Positions 8,119-15,531 are shown, numbered from the stretch's first letter. The stretch: DNA of 26,483 bases from Bacillota bacterium (GCA_023401925.1 JAEXDA010000055.1:1-26483); one strand, 5' to 3'. The notes: generated by a model from the letters alone, not told the origin. Program-made: numbers and translations.

Positions 8119-8147
8119 TTGTAGCAATCCAGAACTTGTGTTATAAT
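8119..8147 (+). promoter_or_regulatory. Possible upstream rpsT promoter
   Basis: TTGTAG (8119-8124), a 17-bp spacer and a perfect TATAAT (8142-8147). It would give a leader of nearly 190 nt to rpsT. A second candidate lies closer to the gene. Confidence 0.5.
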
Positions 8148-8222
8148 GGCTTGGGGTTTAGTAAAATATACCATCTTTTTTAGACTCCAAAAAAGTTAAA
8201 GGGATGTAAAAATAGTTCATCC

Positions 8223-8252
8223 TTTACAAATCACCATAATTCATGGTAAAAT
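8223..8252 (+). promoter_or_regulatory. Likely proximal rpsT promoter
   Basis: TTTACA (8223-8228), an 18-bp spacer and TAAAAT (8247-8252), giving a leader of about 80 nt. The leader holds a small hairpin CACTT-TTT-AAGTG (8291-8303) flanked by direct GATACAC repeats. This could be relevant to S20 autoregulation, but that is speculation. Confidence 0.55.
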
Positions 8253-8339
8253 ATAGACTGTTAAAAAATCAGGAGTCTTCCAGTATGATACACTTTTTAA
8301 GTGTGATACACAGGCTTGCAGTTTAAGGAGGTGAAGGTA

Positions 8340-8606
8340 TTGCCGAATATTAAATCAGCTAAAAAAAGAGTCTTGGTTGCAGCCGATCATCGTGAAAGAA
8401 ATATGGCGCAACGTTCCGCGATGAAGTCTTCTTTAAAGAAAGTTACATCCTCCATTACTGCCGGAGACCTGGAGAACGCTAAGGCTACTTTAAAAGTTGC
8501 CATTAAAACTTTAGATGAGACCGCCAGCAAAGGATTAATTCATAAGAATCAAGCTGCTCGCAGGAAATCAAGATTAACCAAAAAATTAAATGCACTTGCG
8601 AAATAA
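8340..8606 (+). CDS. rpsT: 30S ribosomal protein S20
   Basis: S20 binds 16S rRNA at the base of the small subunit. The 88-residue product begins MPNIKSAKKRVLVAADHRER, the classic S20 N-terminus. It continues with a helical, Lys/Arg-rich body and ends NQAARRKSRLTKKLNALAK. The start is TTG at 8340, 8 nt after AAGGAGG. TTG starts are well known for rpsT and are often linked to its translational control. It is transcribed divergently from the gpr unit and ends at a strong shared terminator. Confidence 0.97.
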   Translation: MPNIKSAKKRVLVAADHRERNMAQRSAMKSSLKKVTSSITAGDLENAKATLKVAIKTLDETASKGLIHKNQAARRKSRLTKKLNALAK

Positions 8607-8613
8607 AAACACA

Positions 8614-8640
8614 AAAAGAGGCGACAACGCCTCTTTTCTT
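8614..8640. terminator. Bidirectional terminator between rpsT and the his operon
   Basis: Perfect 10-bp stem AAAAGAGGCG/CGCCTCTTTT with an ACAA loop (8614-8637). T-rich tracts lie on both sides, so it can end both rpsT and the convergent hisF transcript. Confidence 0.93.
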
Positions 8641-8672
8641 CTTCTCTCATTCCCCGCTCTTTATCCGTCTTT

Positions 8673-9443
8673 TCAGGTTCGGACGGCAATTCCTTGCTCC
8701 GCGAGATATCGTTTGGCCTCGCCTACCGAATATTCCCGGTAATGAAATATTGAAGCCGCTAAAACCGCATCTACTTTCCCCTTGTTGATACCGGCGGCCA
8801 AATGTTCTAAATTTCCCACGCCCCCGGAGGCAATGACCGGAATTCCCACTGCCGAGGCAACTGCACAATTTAATTCATTATCATAACCATCCTTGGTGCC
8901 GTCCCGATCCATGCTGGTCAAAAGGATTTCTCCCGCTCCCAGTTTTTCAGCTTTGACCGCCCACTTGATGGCATCAATTCCGGTTGCAGTTCGCCCACCA
9001 TGAATGTATACTTCCCAACCTTGATCCGGATCATCCTTCACTCTACGGCGGGCATCGAGTGCCAATACCACACATTGAGCGCCGAAAAGTTCCGCTCCCT
9101 CCGAAATTAAATTGGGATTTTGAACAGCGGCAGTATTGATCGCCGTTTTATCGGCACCGGCAAGCAACATTTCCCGCATATCGTCGGTACACGATATACC
9201 TCCTCCGACCGTATAGGGAATAAACACTCTCTCAGCGACCTTCGACACCATCTCTGCAACAGTCTTACGGCGTTCATGAGAGGCGGTAATATCCAAAAAG
9301 ACCAATTCATCGGCGCCCTCTCGGTCATAAAAGGCACCCAATTCGACTGGATCGCCGGCATCCCGAAGATTGAGAAATTCAGTTCCCTTAACAACCCGGC
9401 CATCTTTTACGTCGAGGCATGGGATAATTCGTTTGGCTAGCAT
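8673..9443 (-). CDS. hisF: Imidazole glycerol phosphate synthase, cyclase subunit HisF
   Basis: HisF uses ammonia delivered by HisH to close the imidazole ring, converting PRFAR to imidazole glycerol phosphate and AICAR. The 256-residue (beta-alpha)8 barrel has both catalytic aspartates, D11 in IPCLDVKDGRVVKG and D130 in VLALDARR. It also has the phosphate-binding loops VGGGIS and ASGGVGN. The start is ATG with AGGAG 8 nt upstream. It is the last gene of the operon, separated from hisA by 84 bp, the longest gap in the cluster. The shared terminator with rpsT follows. Confidence 0.98.
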   Translation of the reverse strand: MLAKRIIPCLDVKDGRVVKGTEFLNLRDAGDPVELGAFYDREGADELVFLDITASHERRKTVAEMVSKVAERVFIPYTVGGGISCTDDMREMLLAGADKTAINTAAVQNPNLISEGAELFGAQCVVLALDARRRVKDDPDQGWEVYIHGGRTATGIDAIKWAVKAEKLGAGEILLTSMDRDGTKDGYDNELNCAVASAVGIPVIASGGVGNLEHLAAGINKGKVDAVLAASIFHYREYSVGEAKRYLAEQGIAVRT

Positions 9444-9527
9444 GATTTTAGCTCCTAGTTATTAATTCGTTTTTCCCATCGATTAATCGCTTTTAGCCAA
9501 TAGCTAATACTGTTGATTATCGTCCTA

Positions 9528-10292
9528 TTATCCGTTGAATTTACTCTGCCATTGAACAACATCCTGATAGGGTAAATTCCCGCCAAATATGTCCAGTGCA
9601 CTGCCAATCGTCACATCGAGCTTTTGACTTCCAAGCTGGGCGATTAAATCTAAATCTTCAAAAGAGCTGATTCCTCCGGCATAAGTGGTCGGCATGGTAA
9701 TCCAAAGTCCTAACTTTTCAACCAATTCCAAATCGATCCCCTGACGCATTCCTTCAACATCCACGGCATGAATTAAAAATTCAGCGCAATAGTTAGCCAA
9801 TTCTTGTAAATTTTCCTCATTAACTTGGAAATTCGTAAATGTCCGCCAACGGTTCGTTGTAACAAAATACACTCCATTTTTAGCTCTACAACTTAAATCA
9901 AGAACTAACTTGTCTTTACCGATTTCCCGGTTAATCCGTTCCAAATTTTTATAACTAACTTCCTCTTCCTCAAAGATATAGGAAGTTACAATTACGTGGG
10001 AAGCGCCTTGCTCCAAAAAATAAGCCGCATTTTCTGCGGTTATGCCGCCGCCAATCTGCATACCGCCTGGAAATGATTGAAGGGCTTTCAGAGCTTCCCT
10101 TTCATTTCCAGGTCCCAACATAATGACGTGACCCCCGCTTAAAGAGTCATCTTTGAAAAGTCGTGCATAATATGCGGCATCCCTGTCGGAGACATAATTT
10201 TCAATTAAAGAATGGGAATCGTCATCTAAAGTTCCCCCCACAATTTGCTTCACAGCTCCCTGATGAATATCGATGCATGGACGAAACTTCAT
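9528..10292 (-). CDS. hisA: ProFAR isomerase HisA, eukaryotic HIS6 type
   Basis: Converts ProFAR to PRFAR by Amadori rearrangement. The 254-residue barrel is not like the usual bacterial HisA. It matches what I remember of yeast HIS6 and plant HisA: CIDIHQGAVKQIVGGTL, YYARLFKDDSLSGGHVIMLG, ASHVIVTSYIF, LVLDLSCR, EFLIHAVDVEGMRQGID, YAGGISSFEDL and GSALDIFGGNL. These features define the eukaryotic-type branch (TIGR02129). Likely catalytic acids are D8 and D132. Its ATG overlaps the hisH stop by 4 bp, so it is a true operon member. The usual second function as TrpF is not expected. The substitution of one HisA type for another inside an otherwise standard bacterial cluster suggests gene displacement. 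Confidence 0.93.
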   Translation of the reverse strand: MKFRPCIDIHQGAVKQIVGGTLDDDSHSLIENYVSDRDAAYYARLFKDDSLSGGHVIMLGPGNEREALKALQSFPGGMQIGGGITAENAAYFLEQGASHVIVTSYIFEEEEVSYKNLERINREIGKDKLVLDLSCRAKNGVYFVTTNRWRTFTNFQVNEENLQELANYCAEFLIHAVDVEGMRQGIDLELVEKLGLWITMPTTYAGGISSFEDLDLIAQLGSQKLDVTIGSALDIFGGNLPYQDVVQWQSKFNG

Positions 10293-10912
10293 GAGCGGAG
10301 TTCCCCAAAGTTCTTAAGGATTCTTAATCCGACCTGACTGCTTTTCTCGGGATGAAATTGAAAAGCCGTCACATTTTCATGGGTGATTCCGGAACAGTAC
10401 CCAAAACCATAATCAGTTGTGCAGGCGGTGATGCCTGGATCAGCCGGCTTTACATAATAGGAGTGAACAAAATAAACAAAGCTGCCATCAGGCACTCCAT
10501 GTAAAAGTGGCGGGTCCTGATGTTTTTTGATTTGGTTCCAGCCAATCTGGGGCACTTTAAGATCACTCGCCGGAAAACGAAGAACTTGACCGGGGAAAAT
10601 TCCCAAACCTCGACTTAAACATTCCTGGGCACCGAAACTTTCGGAACTCTCTTCAAATAACATTTGCAGACCAAGACAAATCCCCAAAAAAGGCCGTCCG
10701 GAATGAATAACCGAACGGACAACCGAAGCCATGCCTGCCTGATTCAAGTTTTCCATTGACTTTGCAAAAGCTCCCACACCCGGTAAAACGACTTTATCAG
10801 CTTCCAGAATCACCTTGGGATCTGTAGATACTATAGCAGAATATCCCAATGCATCAAAAGCCTTCTGAACACTTTTTAGATTTCCGACCCCATAGTCAAT
10901 AATGGCAATCAT
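10289..10912 (-). CDS. hisH: Imidazole glycerol phosphate synthase, glutaminase subunit HisH
   Basis: A class I glutamine amidotransferase that supplies ammonia to HisF. The triad is visible: C79 in PFLGICLGLQMLFE, and H187 and E189 in FQFHPEKSSQ. The N-terminus IAIIDYGVGNLKSVQKAF and the VVLPGVGAF oxyanion-strand motif are typical. At 207 residues it is of normal length. It begins 8 nt after the hisB stop with only a weak, distant purine tract, so translation is probably coupled to hisB. Confidence 0.97.
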   Translation of the reverse strand: MIAIIDYGVGNLKSVQKAFDALGYSAIVSTDPKVILEADKVVLPGVGAFAKSMENLNQAGMASVVRSVIHSGRPFLGICLGLQMLFEESSESFGAQECLSRGLGIFPGQVLRFPASDLKVPQIGWNQIKKHQDPPLLHGVPDGSFVYFVHSYYVKPADPGITACTTDYGFGYCSGITHENVTAFQFHPEKSSQVGLRILKNFGELRS

Positions 10913-10920
10913 TGAATTAT

Positions 10921-11505
10921 TTAGAGAATCCCTTTCGTCGAAGGGACTCCTTTTATCCTTTCATCAATTTTGACCGCTGCCGCAAGCGCCCTGGCGAATG
11001 CTTTGAAAATAGCCTCTATGCAATGATGGGAATTGGTTCCATCCACTAAATGAATATGGAGATTCATTTCCCCCTGAACGGACACGGCACGGAAAAACTC
11101 TTCTACCATCTCTAAATCAAAATGATTCAAATGTCCTTTACCAAGTTCCGCCCGATACTGCAGATAAGCGCGGCCGCTCAAATCAATAACTACCAGTGCC
11201 AAAGCTTCATCCATCGGGACATAGGAATCACCATAACGGGTAATTCCGCATTTATCCCCCAAAGCTTTCTTGATCGCCTGGCCCAATACAATGCCGACAT
11301 CTTCAACCGTATGATGAGAGTCGACCTCTAAGTCGCCTGAAGCGACAATTGTCAAGTCAAATTGGCCATGTTTGGCGATTTGAGTCAACATATGGTCGAA
11401 AAAACCTATTCCCGTATCAGTTTGCTGAAGACCCGAACCATCCAAATTTAGCTCAAGCTTAATCTGGGTTTCACTGGTATTTCGTTCAATGGTAGCCGTT
11501 CTCAT
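10921..11505 (-). CDS. hisB: Imidazoleglycerol-phosphate dehydratase HisB
   Basis: Removes water from imidazole glycerol phosphate to form imidazole acetol phosphate, using two Mn ions. The metal-binding motifs are intact: GFFDHMLTQIAKHG, DSHHTVEDVGIVLGQA and GTNSHHCIEAIFKAFARAL. At 194 residues it is the monofunctional bacterial form with no fused phosphatase. The start is ATG at 11505, with GGAG at the end of hisD about 12 nt upstream, 9 nt after the hisD stop. Confidence 0.97.
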   Translation of the reverse strand: MRTATIERNTSETQIKLELNLDGSGLQQTDTGIGFFDHMLTQIAKHGQFDLTIVASGDLEVDSHHTVEDVGIVLGQAIKKALGDKCGITRYGDSYVPMDEALALVVIDLSGRAYLQYRAELGKGHLNHFDLEMVEEFFRAVSVQGEMNLHIHLVDGTNSHHCIEAIFKAFARALAAAVKIDERIKGVPSTKGIL

Positions 11506-11514
11506 TATCGGCGA

Positions 11515-12825
11515 TCACTCCATTCTGATTTTTATCGCCTTAGCATGTGCATCCAAGCCCTCAACCGCAGCGATAGCCATGGCAGCATTTCCATATTTTT
11601 GAATACCCGCTTGATTATAAGAAATAATGCTGGTCTTTTTCATGAAATGGTCTACATTCAATCCGGAAGCGAACCGGGCCGTACCATTGGTTGGCAATAC
11701 ATGATTGGTCCCTGCTACATAATCACCAATAGGCTCAGTTGAAAACGGGCCTAAAAAAACAGCGCCGGCATTTTTAACCCGGTTTATAAAGCTCCAAGGA
11801 TCGCCTACAACTAATTCCATATGTTCAGGCGCACAATAATTGGCTAAATCCAAAGCTTCATTCAGATCAACTGTTATAACGATACCCCCATTTAGCTTAA
11901 TGGATGCCTCGGCTATCTCCCGTCGGCTCAATCCGGCCAATTGTTTATCGATTTCCCCGGCAACAGCTTGCGCAAATTCACGGGAAGGCGTTAACAGAAA
12001 AGCGCCCGCTTCATTCACCGGCCCATGTTCGGCCTGAGAAAGCAGATCCGCTGCCATATATGCCGGATTTGCCGTATCATCGGCGATGATTAAGATTTCA
12101 CTGGGTCCGGCCAACATATCTAAACCTACGAACCCAAAAACCTGCCGTTTGGCCTCAGTTACAAATTGGTTCCCCGGACCGACGATGACATCGACCGGTT
12201 TTATGGTATCTGTCCCGAAGGCCATGGCCGCTATAGCTTGAGCTCCTCCTACTTTATAAACTTCACCAATGTTGCATTCTGTAGCCGCAGCCAATAAATA
12301 GGGATTAATTTTTCCTTCTTTATTTGGAGGAGTGCAAATGATTACCCTTTTTACTCCGGCAACCACAGCCGGCAAAGCATTCATTAATACGGAGGATACC
12401 AAAGGAGTTTTTCCGGCCACTCCGCCCGGCACATAAAGACCGGCTGATTCAACGGCTTGAATCCTCTGCCCCAGGACGATACCGTCCTCTTTGACATCTA
12501 TCCAATCTTTGGGCAATTGTTTGGTATGAAATTCCAAAATATTCGTCTTTGCTTGCCGTATCGCTTGCACAAACTCAGGAGAAACCAGCTTTTCTGCTTC
12601 AAGGAACTCATCGGGCTTTACTTGCAATGTAGCTTGGGTCAGCTTGACTTGATCAAAACGTTCCGTAAAATCAACGAGCGCCTCATCTCCCGAGCTTTTG
12701 ACCGCATCCATAATGGTCATGACTTTGGAACGTAAATCGGTTTGGGTTGGTCCCTGAAATTTGGCACGCCGATTTAATAATTGAAGAACCTCTTTTTTTT
12801 CAGTAAGAGTATGATATATTCTCAT
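11515..12825 (-). CDS. hisD: Histidinol dehydrogenase HisD
   Basis: Carries out the last two oxidations, histidinol to histidinal to histidine, with NAD and Zn. The 436-residue product has the HisD signature region: VGPGNQFVTEAKRQVFG, DMLAGPSEILIIADDT and LLSQAEHGPVNEAG. HMELVVGDPW and a C-terminal GTNHVLPTNGTARF with Zn-site residues follow. The start is ATG at 12825, 6 nt after AGGAG; the upstream ATG at 12858 has no ribosome site. It heads the operon hisD-B-H-A-F, with hisG absent. The 5' leader is only about 45 nt, too short for a T-box or an attenuator. Confidence 0.97.
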   Translation of the reverse strand: MRIYHTLTEKKEVLQLLNRRAKFQGPTQTDLRSKVMTIMDAVKSSGDEALVDFTERFDQVKLTQATLQVKPDEFLEAEKLVSPEFVQAIRQAKTNILEFHTKQLPKDWIDVKEDGIVLGQRIQAVESAGLYVPGGVAGKTPLVSSVLMNALPAVVAGVKRVIICTPPNKEGKINPYLLAAATECNIGEVYKVGGAQAIAAMAFGTDTIKPVDVIVGPGNQFVTEAKRQVFGFVGLDMLAGPSEILIIADDTANPAYMAADLLSQAEHGPVNEAGAFLLTPSREFAQAVAGEIDKQLAGLSRREIAEASIKLNGGIVITVDLNEALDLANYCAPEHMELVVGDPWSFINRVKNAGAVFLGPFSTEPIGDYVAGTNHVLPTNGTARFASGLNVDHFMKKTSIISYNQAGIQKYGNAAMAIAAVEGLDAHAKAIKIRME

Positions 12826-12878
12826 TTTTCGCTCCTGGAATTTAACGCAGATGCGCATATTATTGCTGTAATTACTTT

Positions 12879-12907
12879 AATTTACCATATCACCTTTTGA
12901 AAGTCAA
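12879..12907 (-). promoter_or_regulatory. his operon promoter (sigma-A type)
   Basis: On the minus strand, TTGACT (12907-12902), a 17-bp spacer and TAAATT (12884-12879). The flanks match the lepA promoter closely: both have TTTAATTTAyCATAT, then 5-6 variable bases, then TTTGAAAGTCAATGAA in plus-strand reading. Confidence 0.75.
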
Positions 12908-12971
12908 TGAAGGTCGAGGCTTCCTTATTCTTATTTCTGTTACAACCATTTAAAAATTAAAAACAGTTATC

Positions 12972-13000
12972 TTGAAATTTTAATAAATATAGTTTATAAT
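12972..13000 (+). promoter_or_regulatory. ohr promoter
   Basis: TTGAAA (12972-12977), a 17-bp spacer and a perfect TATAAT (12995-13000). Direct repeats AATATAGTT at 12986-12994 and 13002-13010 bracket the -10 box and could be an operator. Confidence 0.8.
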
Positions 13001-13035
13001 TAATATAGTTAGAAATAGATATGGAGATGATAAGT

Positions 13036-13458
13036 ATGAAAATCCTTTATAAAGCTCAAGCAAATTCTATTGGCGGTCGCAAAGGAAAGGTTACGGTTAC
13101 GGATAGCCCCCTGGAGTTTCAAATGGCCGCACCTGTGGAGCTGGGCGGAACCGGTGAAAAAGGGGCCAATCCCGAACAATTATTTGCTGCGGGTTATGCG
13201 GCTTGTTTTGAAAGTGCCATTTTACATGTAGCTCGCATTCGTAAACTTGATTTAAAAGAAACTTCTGTTCAAGCTGAAGTAGGCATTGGTCCGAATGGAC
13301 AAGGAGGTTATTTATTGGCTGTTTGGATTACGGCGACATTGAATGGGGTAGATCAGGAAATTGCCGATGAAGTGGTCCAGGAAGCGCATAAAGTATGTCC
13401 ATACTCCAATGCCACTCGGGGTAATATTGAAGTTACTGTAACAGCTAAAGTGCTTTAA
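13036..13458 (+). CDS. ohr: Organic hydroperoxide resistance protein, Ohr/OsmC family
   Basis: A thiol peroxidase that reduces organic hydroperoxides, usually recycled by lipoylated proteins. The 140-residue product has the two catalytic cysteines of Ohr, C57 in GYAACFESAI and C121 in VCPYSNATRGN. It also has the early ELGGTGEKGANPEQLFAAGY motif. Ohr rather than OsmC is favoured by the VCPYSNATRGNI ending. The start is ATG at 13036, 9 nt after GGAG; the ATG at 13021 overlaps that ribosome site. It is a single-gene unit with its own promoter and terminator. No OhrR-like regulator is in the window. Confidence 0.95.
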   Translation: MKILYKAQANSIGGRKGKVTVTDSPLEFQMAAPVELGGTGEKGANPEQLFAAGYAACFESAILHVARIRKLDLKETSVQAEVGIGPNGQGGYLLAVWITATLNGVDQEIADEVVQEAHKVCPYSNATRGNIEVTVTAKVL

Positions 13459-13473
13459 TCCAGGGAGCAAAAT

Positions 13474-13516
13474 AAAACCGCGGATTTGGCTTGATACCGA
13501 TATTCGCGGTTTTTTA
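13474..13516. terminator. Terminator after ohr, also facing the YmaF-like gene
   Basis: A 9-bp stem AAAACCGCG/CGCGGTTTT (13474-13482 and 13505-13513) with a 22-nt loop is followed by T residues. The symmetrical A/T flanks allow use from both sides. Confidence 0.85.
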
Positions 13517-13567
13517 TTACGAAAATAGGACTTCAAAAAATCAAAGTCAAGTTGGTAAAACATTCAT

Positions 13568-13915
13568 TTATCTGCAAAAAGATCTTCGGTCGCGCTCAGT
13601 TGTTCCACAATAACAATGCCGATGTTCTTCACCCCTAGAGGATTTGTCACAAGAAGTTTTTCCATCAAGGTCATGGACATGCCCACTGTACAAATATTTT
13701 GCTTTATCGGTACATCCGTGATAGCGATGAATATGCCCATCGTTGCATGAAGTTACTCCCTCATATTCATGTTTATGGCATGGAGTATCCGCACTTGGAG
13801 AGGTAACTCCCCGGATAATATGCCGGTGGCAATCATCGACTTTCGTACAAATCGCAAAAGTGTGTACATGAAAATAAGGGGCCTGACATCTATTCTCACA
13901 ATGCTTTTTTCCCAT
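13568..13915 (-). CDS. YmaF-like Cys/His-rich protein with six HxH pairs
   Basis: 115 residues, with no signal peptide and no membrane segment. It contains 11 Cys (6, 10, 23, 29, 46, 57, 68, 89, 101, 103, 114) and 14 His. Twelve of these His lie in HxH pairs at 16/18, 30/32, 47/49, 61/63, 79/81 and 98/100. The pairs are spaced 14-19 residues apart and alternate with G-x-T motifs (RGVTS, EGVTS, HGCTD, DGKTS, CGTTE), so the protein is about three copies of one unit. This pattern resembles the YmaF family (B. subtilis YmaF), whose function I do not know. Metal binding is a natural inference. The start is ATG with AAGGAG 7 nt upstream. It lies 117 bp downstream of a DUF692/MNIO-family gene on the same strand and may have its own promoter. 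Confidence 0.85.
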   Translation of the reverse strand: MGKKHCENRCQAPYFHVHTFAICTKVDDCHRHIIRGVTSPSADTPCHKHEYEGVTSCNDGHIHRYHGCTDKAKYLYSGHVHDLDGKTSCDKSSRGEEHRHCYCGTTERDRRSFCR

Positions 13916-14032
13916 TTTTGATCTCCTTTAAAGAGAATTCTAATTTAGTTTATGAATTGGGAAAAAAGTTGTTATATTCCAACTGTACAGGTTTATAATT
14001 TTTGGCTTAAGGCATAAAGAATTATAAGCCCA

Positions 14033-14896
14033 TCAGCCCCCATGTGCTTTAATAATCGAGCGAATTCTTAAAATCATCCGTTCTAACTCCACCGGGCTAT
14101 TCCTTACGATGGGCTCATATTCTTGTTGCAAGTTCAACAGTTTATCCGGCAACCCGCCGTACTCGATGGTAATCGTCTCGGGATGAGTTTTTGACAGTAA
14201 AAATTCAATCAATTGATAATCATCTTCACTTAAAACAGTGTGGGTATCACGCAACCCTTCTTGCGGTCTTTCCAAAACACCGCCCAAATGAATTTCCCGC
14301 AAGCGATCAAGTGGCAATTCCTGAATATAATCCACCAAGTCCCTTTGCATATGCCAAGCGCTGCACCGGGAATGGGCAATATCCAGAAGGAAACCGCAAT
14401 CGCTCTCATAACAAATCTCTTTAATGAACTGAGGTTCCGAACCCGACTTGAAATGCCGCCACCAAGTGTAATAAGGAAAATTCTCCAAAACCAACGGCAA
14501 CCGGATCTGATCTTTTACTTCAGAAATCACTTTTAAAAAATGATCCGTAAGGGTTTTTTGGACTTGAGAGTGATTTTGGTGTTGGTATTCTGCCAGTTCC
14601 GGGAAAAAATCCACCCTTGCTTCCAAATGTGTCGACAAATAAGGAGGAGCCGTACATTCCAATACTTTCCTCACAGTCTCTATATTCAACCGTTGCGTTG
14701 GATCGGGATGGCCCAAAAAAATCACCCCAAGCTGAGCAAGATGAGGCAGACGAGGTAAGAAAATATCCGGATCTTCAAATTGATGCCAGCATCCTGGAAA
14801 CGGACTCGTTGGACATTTCACATAATTGATGGGTAGCTTGGGATTTTCTTCTAATAAACCAAGTAAAGCTTTTGAGTAATTTACTGCGATCTTCAT
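14033..14896 (-). CDS. DUF692/MNIO-family protein (TIM-barrel multinuclear iron oxidase-like)
   Basis: 287 residues. Motifs read as those of the DUF692 family, now called multinuclear non-haem iron oxidases (MbnB, TglH, ChrH): His near 63 (FLGHPDP) and 90 (LSTHLEAR), Glu 138 in LVLENFPYY, and FLLDIAHSRCSAWH (D172, H175). They continue with EIHLGG (H203), LRDTHTVL (D217, H219) and ITIEYGG (E245). Known members oxidise Cys-containing peptides during RiPP synthesis, generally with a partner recognition protein. No DUF2063-like partner is seen here. The start is ATG at 14896; GTG at 14899 is equally possible because GAGG lies 8 nt before it. Distance from the characterised enzymes is considerable, so the reaction is unknown. 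It is divergent from hisI. Confidence 0.8.
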   Translation of the reverse strand: MKIAVNYSKALLGLLEENPKLPINYVKCPTSPFPGCWHQFEDPDIFLPRLPHLAQLGVIFLGHPDPTQRLNIETVRKVLECTAPPYLSTHLEARVDFFPELAEYQHQNHSQVQKTLTDHFLKVISEVKDQIRLPLVLENFPYYTWWRHFKSGSEPQFIKEICYESDCGFLLDIAHSRCSAWHMQRDLVDYIQELPLDRLREIHLGGVLERPQEGLRDTHTVLSEDDYQLIEFLLSKTHPETITIEYGGLPDKLLNLQQEYEPIVRNSPVELERMILRIRSIIKAHGG

Positions 14897-15081
14897 CACA
14901 AAAATAGCCTCTTTTGCTGATTAATCTTGAATCCAATAAACTCTTATTTATCTTACTGCAATCCCCCGTAAAAAGAAAGAAAAACTTCTTTTTCAAAATC
15001 CAGCTGGCAACTGGCTATTCTCTATGATATTATATTTACATAAAATAATCTAAGAAAATGATTTGTCTAAAGGTGATGGAA

Positions 15082-15492
15082 ATGAACCTGCTGGAAGAAG
15101 GAAAAACACTTCAATTGGATTTTGAAAAAATAACAAAAGTTGCCGCTAAGTGTTCAGGTGTTATTCCGGTGGTAGTCCAAAATATTGATACCCGAGAGGT
15201 AATCCTGCTGGCTTATGTAAACCAAAAAGCCCTTGAAATTTCACTCTCAACTCAAACCGCAGTTTTCTGGTCCACTTCCAGGAATGAATTGTGGGAAAAG
15301 GGTAAAACTACCGGTGAGTTTTTCAATTTAATTGAGGTTTACGTCAATTGTGAACAAAATTCCCTTCTTTATATGGTCAGACCGGGACGGGGCGGTATTT
15401 GCCATACCAAAAACCAAAATGGTGAACCCCGTAATTGCTATTATCGAAAGATTAACTTTCATACCCGGAAGCTTGAGAACATGAATCCTTAA
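15082..15492 (+). CDS. hisI: Phosphoribosyl-AMP cyclohydrolase-like protein HisI
   Basis: HisI opens the adenine ring of phosphoribosyl-AMP. The 136-residue product has the family core: ILLAYVNQKALEISLSTQ, FWSTSRNELWEKGKTTGEF and CHTK...CYYR. The Zn cysteines (NCE, CHT, CYY) are kept. The usual Mg site DCDxD is replaced by NCEQN, and 8-9 residues (NQNGEPRN) are inserted between the last two cysteines. It may be a distinct subfamily or a paralogue with altered activity. The start is ATG at 15082, 6 nt after AAAGGTG. Upstream in-frame ATGs at 15058 and 15076 are before or on that site. It is not fused to hisE and stands 2.2 kb from hisD on the opposite strand. Confidence 0.85.
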   Translation: MNLLEEGKTLQLDFEKITKVAAKCSGVIPVVVQNIDTREVILLAYVNQKALEISLSTQTAVFWSTSRNELWEKGKTTGEFFNLIEVYVNCEQNSLLYMVRPGRGGICHTKNQNGEPRNCYYRKINFHTRKLENMNP

Positions 15493-15500
15493 AATAAAAA

Positions 15501-15531
15501 CCACCCTTCAATTGCGGGGTGGATTTTGTTT
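15501..15531. terminator. Terminator after hisI
   Basis: Stem CCACCC/GGGTGG with a 10-nt loop (15501-15522), followed by ATTTTGTTT. On the opposite strand it is followed by TTTTTATTTT, so it may also stop the convergent DUF378 transcript. Confidence 0.8.

Noticed and set aside
8043..8315. Sigma-G promoter for the gpr unit
   Set aside because: The best match (TGAATT with an 18-bp spacer and TGAACTA) agrees at only about four of seven -10 positions.
12826..13020. T-box or histidine leader peptide before hisD
   Set aside because: The predicted leader is about 45 nt and has no His codon run, T-box sequence or terminator.
14033..14896. Xylose isomerase-type or endonuclease IV sugar isomerase
   Set aside because: It shares only the TIM-barrel metal-site style; the DTHTVL, LENFPYY and EIHLGG order fits DUF692/MNIO better.
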